Positions 15,505 through 23,336 of a stretch of 64,000 nucleotides of DNA are shown one piece after another. Under the pieces are notes generated by a model. That model searched no databases. It was given only the letters and a program-made list of their open reading frames with translations, and was not told the DNA's origin. The DNA comes from Microbacterium sp. APC 3901 (GTDB taxonomy: Bacteria; Actinomycetota; Actinomycetes; Actinomycetales; Microbacteriaceae). Each line of letters begins with the position of its first letter. Position 1 is the stretch's first letter. A program made the translations under genes and the position numbers. The stretch is taken from assembly GCF_030407765.1 (NCBI RefSeq), contig NZ_JASDCU010000001.1, positions 1-64,000 on the forward strand, given 5' to 3'.

Positions 15505-15777
15505 CTACGCGGGAACGGCGACTCCCGGCGCACGAGGGCGCGGATGACCGGCAGCGTCAGGATCGCTCTGCGCGAGCAGCGTCGAGACGTCGATGGCCCG
15601 CAGCGGATGCGGAGCGGTGCCCGGCGAGGGCGGTGCCAGGCTCAGAGCGACGGCGATGGTGAGCGTCGTCAGGGCGATGAGCGCTATGGCGACACCGAGT
15701 GCCGCGGCATCCGGCACCGCGATGATCCCGAGCGCGGCCGCGACGAAGCTGAGCATCTGCCCGAACCACTCGCTCAT
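15505..15777 (-). CDS. Small membrane protein, DUF6412-like
   Basis: A 90-residue protein with two hydrophobic helices (about 7-24 and 28-48) and a Pro-rich C-terminal tail containing HPLRAIDVSTLLAQSDPDA. The conserved-looking tail resembles the DUF6412 family of actinobacteria, found beside YidC-like genes. It is 62 bp upstream of the YidC paralogue on the same strand. The ATG at 15775-15777 begins MSEWFGQ; longer in-frame versions run through other genes and are rejected. Function unknown; a partner or substrate of the insertase is the simplest guess. Confidence 0.7.
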   Translation of the reverse strand: MSEWFGQMLSFVAAALGIIAVPDAAALGVAIALIALTTLTIAVALSLAPPSPGTAPHPLRAIDVSTLLAQSDPDAAGHPRPRAPGVAVPA

Positions 15778-15870
15778 GCGCGCTTTCCTGATCCCACACG
15801 CCGAGGTTATCACCGGCATCCGAGCAGGGGATCGGGCGTCCGCGCTCGTCTCGGGGCGGGAGAGCGGAGA

Positions 15871-15876
15871 TAGCCT
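15871..15876 (+). promoter_or_regulatory. -10 element TAGCCT of the nitronate monooxygenase gene
   Basis: TAGCCT ends six bases before the ATG at 15883; no Shine-Dalgarno sequence is seen. Fits leaderless transcription. Confidence 0.5.
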
Positions 15877-15882
15877 CGATAC

Positions 15883-16929
15883 ATGACTGACCTGCGTGCG
15901 CTGCTCGGCATCGAACACCCCGTCTTCCTCGGACCGTTCGGAGGGCTGTCGTCCGTCGAGCTCGCCGTGTCCGTCAGCGAAGCGGGGGGACTCGGCGGGT
16001 ACGGGCTGTACGGCTATGACGGAGACCGCATCCGCTCGACCGTCGCCTCGCTCCGGACGGCGACCGCGCGTCCGTTCGCCGTGAACATCTGGCTGCCGAC
16101 CGGCGACGAGGTCGAACCGAACCCGCAGCACACGGTGTTCGCGCAGGCGTTGCAGCCGTTCTTCGACGCGGTCGGTCTCGAGATGCCGGCGCGACCCGAA
16201 CGGTACGCGCCCCCGCTCGACGAGCAGCTCGATGCGATCTGGGAGTCGGCTCCGCCTGTGCTCAGCACCGTCTTCGGCATCCCCTCCGGTGATCTCATCG
16301 AGGAGGCGCATCGCCGCGGGATCCGCGTGGTGGCGACGGCGACGACCGTCGCGGAAGCCGTCGCTCTCGCCGAGGCGGAGGTCGACGCCATCGTCGCGAC
16401 CGGCTTCGAGGCCGGAGGCCATCGGGTGTCGTTCCTGCGACCGGCCGAAGAGTCGCTCATCGGCACCTTCTCGCTCGTGCCGCAGGTGGTCGATGCCGTC
16501 GATGTGCCGGTCATCGCGGCGGGCGGCATCGCCGATCGGCGCGGCGTCGCAGCCGCTTTCGCTCTCGGCGCCTCGGCTGTGCAGGTCGGCACGGCCTTCT
16601 TGGCGACGACCGAGTCGGCGGCGAATCAGGCGCATCGCGACGCCATCCGCTCGACAGCCGCCGACGGCACCGTGCTCACGCGGGCGATGAGCGGTCGCCT
16701 CGCCCGCGGAGTGCGCAACCGGGCGGTGCGAGCGATCGAGGCGGGTGGAACCATCGCCCCGTTCCCGATGCAGAACTGGCTCACCGGAAGGTTCCGCGCC
16801 GCGGCGGGTGAGCAGAATCTGGGGGAGCTGCAGTCGCTCTGGATGGGTCAGGGAGCGCCGCTCGCCCGCTATGCGACTGCGGCGGAGGCCTTCGCCGAAC
16901 TGGTCGCGGGAGTTCCCGCGAGCGCCTGA
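15883..16929 (+). CDS. Nitronate monooxygenase
   Basis: An FMN-dependent TIM-barrel enzyme of 348 residues (2-nitropropane dioxygenase family) that oxidises toxic nitronates. Typical features are PVFLGPFGGLSSVELA near the N-terminus, the active-site region GFEAGGHRV with the catalytic His, and the phosphate-binding loops IAAGGIADRRG and GASAVQVGTAFL. The gene stands alone between the YidC and PurU genes. A TAGCCT box six bases before the ATG supports the start. Members of the family act on different nitronates; the physiological substrate is not clear. Confidence 0.9.
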   Translation: MTDLRALLGIEHPVFLGPFGGLSSVELAVSVSEAGGLGGYGLYGYDGDRIRSTVASLRTATARPFAVNIWLPTGDEVEPNPQHTVFAQALQPFFDAVGLEMPARPERYAPPLDEQLDAIWESAPPVLSTVFGIPSGDLIEEAHRRGIRVVATATTVAEAVALAEAEVDAIVATGFEAGGHRVSFLRPAEESLIGTFSLVPQVVDAVDVPVIAAGGIADRRGVAAAFALGASAVQVGTAFLATTESAANQAHRDAIRSTAADGTVLTRAMSGRLARGVRNRAVRAIEAGGTIAPFPMQNWLTGRFRAAAGEQNLGELQSLWMGQGAPLARYATAAEAFAELVAGVPASA

Positions 16930-16955
16930 GCTCGACGAGAGCCGAGAAGCCTGCC

Positions 16956-17807
16956 TCAGAGGATGACGGTCGAGCGGCCGTGCACGATCACACGGTCTTC
17001 GGCATGCCACTGCACGGCGCGCGCGAGCACGAGGCGCTCGACATCGGCGCCGCGGCGTTGCAGCTCGGCCGCCGACTCGGAGTGTGTGACGCGCGTGACG
17101 TCCTGCTCGATGATCGGCCCCTCGTCGAGGTCGGCGGTGGCGTAGTGGGCGGTCGCCCCGATCAGCTTCACGCCGCGGTCCTTCGCCCTGGCATACGGGT
17201 TGGCGCCGATGAACGCGGGCAGGAACGAGTGGTGGATGTTGATGACGGGGGCGCCGAGACCCGTGATGAAGTCGTCGCTCAGGATCTGCATGTATCGGGC
17301 CAGGACGACGAGATCGACGTTGCCTCGGAGCATCTCGAGCTGGCGCTGCTCCATCGCCTGCTTGTCGCCCGAGGGGATGTGCACGAAGGGCACTCCGAAC
17401 GACCGCACCGACTCGGCGAGGTCGGGGTGATTCGAGACGACCATCGTGACGTCGATGTCGAGCTGGCCGCGCTGCGTGCGCCACAGCAGCTCCATCAGGC
17501 AGTGGTCGTACTTCGACACGAAGATCGCGACGCGCTTGCGGCGGGCGGTGTCGTGCAGCGACCATTCCATGCCGAAGCGCTCGGCGATCGGCGCCAGGTC
17601 GGCCTCGAGCGCCGTGCGGGCGGCGGAGAGACCGGGGAGGTGGATGACGGTGCGCTGGAAGAACCGACCGCCCTCGGAGTCGGTGGAGTGCTGGTCGAGG
17701 GAGATGATGTTCGCGCCGTGGGCGGAGAGCACTCCGGCGACGGCGGCGACGATGCCGGGCTGATCGTCGCAGGCGATCAGCAGGCGGGCGGTGTCGGGCT
17801 GAGACAT
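16956..17807 (-). CDS. purU: Formyltetrahydrofolate deformylase
   Basis: Hydrolyses 10-formyl-tetrahydrofolate to formate and tetrahydrofolate, balancing one-carbon pools and feeding formate to purine synthesis. 283 residues, the normal length. An N-terminal ACT domain (DDQPGIVAAVAGVLSAHGA) is followed by a formyltransferase-like domain with SKYDHCLMELLWR, the catalytic VINIHHSFLPAF (Asn and His) and DEGPIIEQD (Asp). A GAGGAG site lies just before the ATG. It is convergent with the nitronate monooxygenase and divergent from the antiporter at 17893. Confidence 0.95.
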   Translation of the reverse strand: MSQPDTARLLIACDDQPGIVAAVAGVLSAHGANIISLDQHSTDSEGGRFFQRTVIHLPGLSAARTALEADLAPIAERFGMEWSLHDTARRKRVAIFVSKYDHCLMELLWRTQRGQLDIDVTMVVSNHPDLAESVRSFGVPFVHIPSGDKQAMEQRQLEMLRGNVDLVVLARYMQILSDDFITGLGAPVINIHHSFLPAFIGANPYARAKDRGVKLIGATAHYATADLDEGPIIEQDVTRVTHSESAAELQRRGADVERLVLARAVQWHAEDRVIVHGRSTVIL

Positions 17808-17880
17808 GGGGGCTCCTCGGGGGTGTGCATCGATTCTGCCGTGGATGCGACCACCGGGCGAATCGTCGCCGCCGGGTCGC

Positions 17881-17886
17881 TACTCT
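17881..17886 (+). promoter_or_regulatory. -10 element TACTCT of the antiporter gene
   Basis: TACTCT with six bases to the GTG at 17893; supports this start over a longer in-frame version. Confidence 0.5.
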
Positions 17887-17892
17887 GAGAGC

Positions 17893-19107
17893 GTGGACGC
17901 GGGCGATCTCGGACTGGTGCTGATCCCGCTGCTCGCCGTGGCAGCGCCGCTGCTCGCGCGCGGCATCAGACCGGTCATCCGGGTGCCGATCATCGTGTTC
18001 GAGCTCGTGCTCGGGATCCTCGCGGGTCCGGCTGTGCTCGGCTGGGTCGAGCCGACGCCCATCCTCGAGAAGCTCAGCGACTTCGGCCTCGCGATGCTCT
18101 TCTTCATGGCCGGATCCGAGATCGACTTCCGCGCCGTCTCCGGGCGCCCGCTCGTGCGGGCCTCGATCGGCTGGAGCATCAGCGTCGTCCTCGGGATCGC
18201 GATCGGCTTCTTCCTCGCACCGGGGGAGGGGATGGTCGTGATCGCCATCGCGCTCAGCTCCACCGCACTCGGCACGCTGATGCCGATCCTGCGGGACGCG
18301 AAGGAGACGGACACCCCGTTCGGACGCGCCGTCACCGTGATCGGCGCCGTCGGCGAGTTCCTGCCGTTGATCGCGATCTCGCTCTTCCTGAGCACCCGCA
18401 CCACTCCGCTCGCCGCCGCGGTGCTGCTCGCCTTCGTGGTTCTGGCCGGTCTCGCCGTGCTGGTGGCCCACCGGATGCAGCACGGGCGCCTGCACGCGTT
18501 CGTGCGCGCCACGTTGCACACCTCCGATCAGTTCGGTGTGCGCTTCGTGCTGCTGCTGATCGCGGCGCTGGTCGGTCTCAGCGTCATGCTCGATCTCGAC
18601 ATGCTGCTCGGCGCATTCGTCGCTGGGGCCGTGTGGCGCATCATCATGGCCCGGGCGCCAGAGAAGGACGCAGCGGCGATGGAGACCAAACTCGAGGCCA
18701 TCGCGTTCGGCCTCTTCGTGCCGATCTTCTTCCTCTACACCGGTGTGAACTTCGACCTTCAGGCGCTCACCGGCTCGTCGTCGGCGATCCTGATGCTGCC
18801 CCTGTTCCTCGTCGCGCTGCTCGTGCTCCGCGGCACCACCGCACAGCTCTCCGCCCCGCCGGGCTCGAGCGTGAGAGACCGCACGGCGCTCGGCCTGCTG
18901 GCCTCCACAGGACTGCCCATCATCGTCGCCGTGACGGCGATCGGAGTGGACCAGGAGATGATCGACACCGGCACGGCCGCTGCACTCGTGGGCGCGGGGA
19001 TGCTGTCGGTGCTGCTGTTCCCGCTGATCGGCATGCTGATCCGCGGCGACGCCGCGCGGCTGGTCGACCCCGAGGTGGTTCGCGCGAGTCCCCAGGGGGA
19101 GCTGTGA
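17893..19107 (+). CDS. CPA2-type cation:proton antiporter
   Basis: A membrane antiporter of 404 residues with about 12 hydrophobic segments (Kef/NapA-like). Conserved features include FELVLGILAGPAVLGW near residue 40, FFMAGSEIDF, and the helix LDLDMLLGAFVAGAV. There is no C-terminal TrkA-N domain, so it is a short, unregulated form. A longer in-frame start at 17806 is rejected because it would lengthen the N-terminus with Arg/Pro-rich sequence and overlap the purU start region; the GTG at 17893 has a TACTCT box six bases upstream. Its stop overlaps the start of the next gene (GTGA). Confidence 0.88.
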   Translation: MDAGDLGLVLIPLLAVAAPLLARGIRPVIRVPIIVFELVLGILAGPAVLGWVEPTPILEKLSDFGLAMLFFMAGSEIDFRAVSGRPLVRASIGWSISVVLGIAIGFFLAPGEGMVVIAIALSSTALGTLMPILRDAKETDTPFGRAVTVIGAVGEFLPLIAISLFLSTRTTPLAAAVLLAFVVLAGLAVLVAHRMQHGRLHAFVRATLHTSDQFGVRFVLLLIAALVGLSVMLDLDMLLGAFVAGAVWRIIMARAPEKDAAAMETKLEAIAFGLFVPIFFLYTGVNFDLQALTGSSSAILMLPLFLVALLVLRGTTAQLSAPPGSSVRDRTALGLLASTGLPIIVAVTAIGVDQEMIDTGTAAALVGAGMLSVLLFPLIGMLIRGDAARLVDPEVVRASPQGEL

Positions 19108-19562
19108 CGACGGCATCCGCGCTGATCGCCGACGCCGTGGGTGCGCTCTCGGGCCTGCCTCAGGAAGGACTGGGCGAAGAGCGGGACTCACGGTGGCGCG
19201 GACGTCGCATCGTGCGGGTGGGGGCAGCCTGGCACATCGGAGTGCTGCTGCTCACCGAGACTCATGCTCTGGCGACCGCCGAGGTGCTGCGCGCTGCGGA
19301 TCCCGGGCGCCGTGGCTACACGGCCGAGTCCGCGCGCGAGCGCGCCGAGCGACGTGCGCTGGCACTGCGGGGCGGATTCGACGTGGGCGAGGTTGTGCAC
19401 ATCGGGTGGACGGTGATCGACCTCGAGGCCGTGGATGCGGGTGGAGCATCGGGGCCGCTCGCGACGATCGACGCCGTGCCGTCGGTGCGATGGAGCAGCG
19501 CGGGCGGATGGATGCCGCTCGAGGCATACCTTCGCGAACGGGTGGAGCTGCTGCGCGGCTGA
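19104..19562 (+). CDS. Conserved-looking hypothetical protein coupled to the antiporter
   Basis: A soluble protein of 152 residues with no recognised domain. It has a four-base overlap with the antiporter (GTGA), so it is very likely translated together with it. The sequence alternates strands and helices: RGRRIVRVGAAWHIGVLLL, an Arg-rich helix ESARERAERRALALRG, and IGWTVIDLEAVD. The codon pattern is like that of the neighbours, so it is a real gene. A role as a cytoplasmic modulator of the antiporter is possible from the coupling alone. Confidence 0.75.
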   Translation: MTTASALIADAVGALSGLPQEGLGEERDSRWRGRRIVRVGAAWHIGVLLLTETHALATAEVLRAADPGRRGYTAESARERAERRALALRGGFDVGEVVHIGWTVIDLEAVDAGGASGPLATIDAVPSVRWSSAGGWMPLEAYLRERVELLRG

Positions 19563-19596
19563 GCCCGCGTGTGAGCTGCTGCTGACCTGCTCGTCG

Positions 19597-20322
19597 TCAG
19601 GCGGATGCGAACGTCTGCGCGAAGCGGCGCAGCAGTGCCGCGCCCTCGGTGACCGATGCCGCGAGCACCTGGCCCTGTACCGCGTCGAACTCATCGGGGT
19701 CGAAATACCCGGTGGTGCGGTAGAAGGTCATCCGGTCGGCGAAGTCCCTCGGGGTCGGCTCAGGGTGGAACTGCGCCGTGTAGAGATGAGTGCCCACCCG
19801 ATACGCCTGCACGGGGCACGCGTCGTTCGTGGCGAGCAGCACCGCACCCTGCGGCAGCGCGGCGGCACTCTCCTTGTGGGCGGTGAACACGGTGAGGGCG
19901 GGGGAACTCGGGCCGAACACCGGATCCGCCGCGCCGGCCTCGGTCGTCTCGATCACGGTGGCGCTGGCCGGCTCGGGGGTGTCGGTCGTGACGTCGCCAC
20001 CGAGCATCCGCGTCACCACGCCGATGCTGAAGCAGGTGAAGAAGACCGCGATCCGGCCGTCCATGGCCAGCCGTGCCATGTGCTCGAGATCTGCTTCGAC
20101 GCGGAGCTGCACCGCCGACTTCTCGACGTCGCTCACGTTGAAGGGCGAGCCGCCGACCACGACGCCGCTGTACCGCGCGAGGCGGGCGGGGTCGAGGGGC
20201 TCGGCGAGCAGATCGATGCGGTCGACGACGTCGACGCCGAGCGCCCGCCGGAACGAGGCGTGCTCGGCGTCCGCCGCCCCGAGTTCGGGGCGCACACAGA
20301 CGTAGAGAAGCGAGACCACCAC
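19597..20322 (-). CDS. Class I glutamine amidotransferase-like protein
   Basis: A GMP-synthase-type amidotransferase domain of 241 residues. The nucleophile Cys is in VFFTCFSIGVV and the partner His and Glu in QFHPEPT. The nucleophile elbow reads TCFSIG in place of the usual GxCxG. Stand-alone members are annotated as glutamine amidotransferases or gamma-glutamyl hydrolases, and the substrate cannot be given. A TAGACT box lies three bases from the first GTG and six from the second (20319), so a leaderless transcript would begin one codon later. It converges on the hypothetical gene at 19104 and is divergent from nothing obvious upstream. Confidence 0.82.
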   Translation of the reverse strand: MVVSLLYVCVRPELGAADAEHASFRRALGVDVVDRIDLLAEPLDPARLARYSGVVVGGSPFNVSDVEKSAVQLRVEADLEHMARLAMDGRIAVFFTCFSIGVVTRMLGGDVTTDTPEPASATVIETTEAGAADPVFGPSSPALTVFTAHKESAAALPQGAVLLATNDACPVQAYRVGTHLYTAQFHPEPTPRDFADRMTFYRTTGYFDPDEFDAVQGQVLAASVTEGAALLRRFAQTFASA

Positions 20323-20385
20323 GAGAGTCTAACGACGACCGGAGGGGGGCGCCGTCACCGCGGTCGACGAGACGTCACGGTCGAG

Positions 20386-21126
20386 TCATCGTGATGAGTT
20401 CGACGTGCGACCGCGCACGATTCCGATGAACGTCTCGACGTCGGGCGTCGTGTGCTCTCGGCGCCAGGCCAGGGCGACAGTCGAGGTCGGTCCGTCGACC
20501 AGGGGGCGATGGCCGACATCCTTGCGGTGGTGCATGCGCGCGAGAGACATGGGAAGGACCACGATCCCGGTTCCGGCAGCAGCGGTCGGGATGGCTTCTG
20601 CGACGGTCAGCGGCGCGAACGACGGGGAGACGGCGCCGGGGATGTCGATCGGGCCCAGCGGGTCGTCGATCGGGGTCATCACGATCTCGCCCGCGAGGTC
20701 GGCGATGGTCAGCTCGTCGACGGCGAGCAGGTGCGAATCGATCGAGGCGACCACCACGGGCACCTCGTCATACAGCGTGATGACGTGCAGGGTCTCATCG
20801 GTCAGCGGCATCCGCACCAGCGCGGCGTCGAGGTCGTCGAGCGCCTTGCGCTGATCGGCGACCTCCACCGACACGATCTCCACGGGCACGTGCGGCATCC
20901 GCTGCTTCCAGGCGTCGATCCACTTGCCGGGCGTGGCGCCGGGCACGACCCCGAGCCGGAACGTGCGGGGCTCGTCGGACTCGGGTTCCGGCGCATCGAA
21001 CACCACCTTTGCGGTCTTCTTGGGTGGCTGGGGCGGCGGGAATCGCTGAGCCGGTGCCGCCCTGTTGCGTCGCACGGGCGAGCCCTTGCCGGCGCGCCCT
21101 GCCGGTCGTCGTCCCTGAGTCGCCAT
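20386..21126 (-). CDS. LysR-type effector-binding domain protein without HTH
   Basis: A protein of 246 residues made of a basic, Pro-rich N-terminus (about 60 residues: GRRPAGRAGKGSPVRRNR and PPQPPKK) and a LysR substrate-binding domain from about residue 63 (FRLGVVPGATPGKW to the end). The helix-turn-helix that precedes this domain in LysR regulators is missing, and no piece of it is found upstream. The basic tail could bind nucleic acid non-specifically. TACCCT seven bases before the ATG backs the start. Similar HTH-less proteins occur in Microbacteriaceae; the role is unknown. Confidence 0.78.
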   Translation of the reverse strand: MATQGRRPAGRAGKGSPVRRNRAAPAQRFPPPQPPKKTAKVVFDAPEPESDEPRTFRLGVVPGATPGKWIDAWKQRMPHVPVEIVSVEVADQRKALDDLDAALVRMPLTDETLHVITLYDEVPVVVASIDSHLLAVDELTIADLAGEIVMTPIDDPLGPIDIPGAVSPSFAPLTVAEAIPTAAAGTGIVVLPMSLARMHHRKDVGHRPLVDGPTSTVALAWRREHTTPDVETFIGIVRGRTSNSSR

Positions 21127-21133
21127 GTGCTCC

Positions 21134-21139
21134 AGGGTA
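21134..21139 (-). promoter_or_regulatory. -10 element TACCCT of the LysR-like gene
   Basis: TACCCT on the minus strand, seven bases before the ATG at 21126. Confidence 0.5.
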
Positions 21140-21179
21140 CCCGGCGGATGCCGTGAGGCGGTCTGAGATCGGCCCGTGA

Positions 21180-21587
21180 TCAGGCCGCGAGCCACAGCCC
21201 CTTCGGGTCGGTGGCCACCGTCAGGCCGGCGGCGACCGTCTCGTCGTCGCCGATGCGAGCACCGCGCACGATCCGTGCACCGGCCCCGACATCGGTGCGG
21301 ACTCCGATGTGCGCGCCGTCTCCGACGGCAGCGCCCTGGCCGATGTGCGCGTGCGCGTCGACGTGCGCACCCTCGCCGATCACGGCATCCGGTTCGATCC
21401 ATGCGCCGCGGGCGATGGTCGCCCCTGCGCCGATACGCGCGCCGGGTTCGATGTAGGCGCCCGCTTCAACATGCGCCTTCGGATGGACCTTCGCGCCATG
21501 CGCGACGAGACCGCGGCCGTTGGCGTGCTTGCGATACCGCAGCGTCGCTCCCTGGTCGTTCTCGATGTCGACGTAGTTCTTGCCCAC
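21180..21587 (-). CDS. Left-handed beta-helix hexapeptide-repeat protein
   Basis: A protein of 135 residues. After MGKNYVDIENDQGATLRYRK comes a run of hexapeptide repeats from about residue 29 to 120 (VHPKAHVEAGAYIEPGARIG and so on), the left-handed parallel beta-helix typical of acyltransferases and gamma carbonic anhydrases. No cofactor-binding insert is evident, so it may be structural. The GTG at 21585-21587 is chosen because GGGGAGGA precedes it; a longer in-frame version would begin in the promoter. Just upstream are a 14-bp palindrome and an AT-rich promoter. It is divergent from nothing and runs away from the glycosylase gene behind it. Confidence 0.8.
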   Translation of the reverse strand: MGKNYVDIENDQGATLRYRKHANGRGLVAHGAKVHPKAHVEAGAYIEPGARIGAGATIARGAWIEPDAVIGEGAHVDAHAHIGQGAAVGDGAHIGVRTDVGAGARIVRGARIGDDETVAAGLTVATDPKGLWLAA

Positions 21588-21603
21588 GATTCCTCCCCGT
21601 GTT

Positions 21604-21617
21604 CCGGAGTTCTCCGG
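21604..21617. promoter_or_regulatory. 14-bp palindrome upstream of the hexapeptide gene
   Basis: CCGGAG and CTCCGG are separated by two bases, between the ribosome binding site and an AT-rich stretch (GATATATC) that could be the -10. A repressor site or a 5' hairpin in the message. Confidence 0.5.
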
Positions 21618-21669
21618 ATATATCAATAACCACGGGTGTGCCGGATTCATTCCCGAGCATGGATTGGAG

Positions 21670-22443
21670 TCATCGCTGACACACGGGGCACCAGAAGGTG
21701 ATGCGCTCGCGGGTCGGATCCGCGCCCAGTTCGCCCCGCTTGATCAGGGCTCCACAGCGACGGCAGGGCTTGCCGGCACGGCCGTAGACCCAGGTTCCCT
21801 GACCGGGACGATCGACTCCGGTGAAGGTGCGGTGACGGCGATCGCGGTTCGCCCGGATCGTGCGCACCCCGAGGTCGAGCAGTGCGGGCACGTCGACCTC
21901 CGGGGCGGGCGTGGTCGGCAGGATCCCCCGAAGGAACAGGAGTTCTGCCGCGTACTCGTTGCCGAACCCTGCGACGTTGCGCTGGTCCAGCAGAGCGACG
22001 TGGATGCTGCGGGAGTCGGCATTCACCCGCCTCGCGGCCTCGGCGGCGTCCCAGTCGGGGCCGAGGGGATCGGGCCCGAGGTAGCCGACGAGCTCGTCTT
22101 CGTCGCGGGTCGGCACCACCTCGATCTCGGCCAGGTCGATCCCCACAGCTTCACGCTGTGCGGTTCCGACGATCGCACGCACCTTGAACGCCGGATGCCG
22201 CCACTTCTCACCCGCACGGTAGACCAGCCAGGCCCCGTCCATGCGCAGATGGGAATGCAGTGTGCTGTCGCCGATGCGCAGCAGCAGGTGCTTGCCGCGG
22301 GCGATCGACGAGACGATCGGCTGACCGGTCAGGTCGAGGGTCGCGAAGCGCGGGACGCGGAGGTCGAAGCGGGCCACCTCCGCGCCGACCAGCGCCTCGT
22401 CGAGACGTCTGGCCGCACGGAAGACGGTGTCGCCCTCGGGCAT
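21670..22443 (-). CDS. Fpg/Nei-family DNA glycosylase (Nei2-like)
   Basis: A base-excision-repair glycosylase/lyase of 257 residues that removes oxidised bases. The mature N-terminus after Met removal is PEGDTVF, with catalytic Pro2 and Glu3. Lys in ARGKHLLL and the helix-two-turn-helix (DQRNVAGFGNEYAAE) follow. The C-terminal zinc finger uses CRRC and CPVC. The MPEGDTVF start resembles Nei rather than Fpg. It overlaps the upstream EI24-domain gene by one base, so the two are cotranscribed. Confidence 0.93.
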   Translation of the reverse strand: MPEGDTVFRAARRLDEALVGAEVARFDLRVPRFATLDLTGQPIVSSIARGKHLLLRIGDSTLHSHLRMDGAWLVYRAGEKWRHPAFKVRAIVGTAQREAVGIDLAEIEVVPTRDEDELVGYLGPDPLGPDWDAAEAARRVNADSRSIHVALLDQRNVAGFGNEYAAELLFLRGILPTTPAPEVDVPALLDLGVRTIRANRDRRHRTFTGVDRPGQGTWVYGRAGKPCRRCGALIKRGELGADPTRERITFWCPVCQR

Positions 22444-23324
22444 CAGGCGTGTCCTGACCCGGCGGGCGGCGGCAGGGGTGCGGAGACGCTGCCCGGTGCG
22501 GGCGGTGCGGGTGGTGCGGGTCGTGCGGGCGGTGCGGGCGGTCCGGGCTGCGCGGACGGCGGGGGAGTCTGCGGCAGGGGAGTCTGCGGCAGGGGAGTGC
22601 GCTCCAGCATGGTGCGCGCGAGAGTCGTGGCGCCCGCGACGGCGGCTGGCATGACGGCGACCGCGCCGCCGGGGATCAGAAAGCACAGCTGCGTCGCGAC
22701 GCCGAAGCCGAGCACGCGCGCGCGACTGCCGCGGAACAGCACCGCACGGTCGGCGGGGGTGAGTTCGCGGGCGTCGAAGGCGCGACCTGTGAGCTCGCGT
22801 GCGAGCATCCGCCCCGACAGCACGACGCCTCCGACAGCCCCGAGCGCACCTCCGACGAGCGGGACGAGTCCGAGCAGCAGCACCAGGAGCGCGATCAGGA
22901 TGCCGAGGACGACGAGGCGCAGCCCCTCGCCGACAGCCATCCAGAATCCACCGCCGTCGGAGGGCGGGGCATCGCCGAGATCGGTCTCGACCGCGCGCCA
23001 GATCCGCTGGTAGAACGGGTCGCCGATGGTCAGCGCGAGGGCGCTGAACACAGCGCTCGCGAGGGCGAGCGCTGTGGCGAAGATCACGATGCCGACAGCG
23101 GCTCTGAAGACGGATCGCCAGGCGGGGATCCAGCCGTCTGCGAAGGGCGTGACGGCGTCGGAGATCGGCGCGAGCGACAGAGCCAGCGGCACGAGACCGG
23201 CGAGCAGCACCAGAGCTGCGATGAGCCCGGGCACGAGTCCCAGGGCCATCAGCCCCGGGCGGCGTCGCCACGTGCCGAAGCCGCGCAGCAGAGTGCGGAT
23301 GCCGTAGACGAACTCCCCGATCAT
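22443..23324 (-). CDS. EI24-domain membrane protein with Pro-rich tail
   Basis: A membrane protein of 293 residues with about four to five long hydrophobic segments, in the EI24/CysZ-like family. The N-terminus MIGEFVYGIRTLLRGFGTW fits the family. The last 55 residues are low-complexity: PLPQTPLPQT followed by PPAPPARPAPPAPPAP. This tail is encoded by two tandem 15-bp units at 22562-22591 and by GTGCGGG-type repeats at about 22500-22550, so its length probably varies. TAGGCT six bases before the ATG suggests a leaderless transcript. The transport role is unknown in actinobacteria. Confidence 0.85.
   Translation of the reverse strand: MIGEFVYGIRTLLRGFGTWRRRPGLMALGLVPGLIAALVLLAGLVPLALSLAPISDAVTPFADGWIPAWRSVFRAAVGIVIFATALALASAVFSALALTIGDPFYQRIWRAVETDLGDAPPSDGGGFWMAVGEGLRLVVLGILIALLVLLLGLVPLVGGALGAVGGVVLSGRMLARELTGRAFDARELTPADRAVLFRGSRARVLGFGVATQLCFLIPGGAVAVMPAAVAGATTLARTMLERTPLPQTPLPQTPPPSAQPGPPAPPARPAPPAPPAPGSVSAPLPPPAGSGHA
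22562..22591. repeat. Tandem 15-bp repeat in the EI24 gene
   Basis: Two exact units of GGGGAGTCTGCGGCA and a third partial one (22592-22598). They encode the repeated PLPQT in the cytoplasmic or periplasmic tail. Confidence 0.85.
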
Positions 23325-23330
23325 TCGTCC

Positions 23331-23336
23331 AGCCTA
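23331..23336 (-). promoter_or_regulatory. -10 element TAGGCT of the EI24/Nei operon
   Basis: TAGGCT on the minus strand, six bases before the ATG at 23324. Confidence 0.55.

Noticed and set aside
15505-19191. Very long minus-strand open frame of over 1200 codons
   Set aside because: It runs antisense through nitronate monooxygenase and overlaps purU and the antiporter. Its composition is Arg/Asp/Glu-rich filler from GC-rich codon positions. Only the last 90 codons (the DUF6412-like protein) are real.
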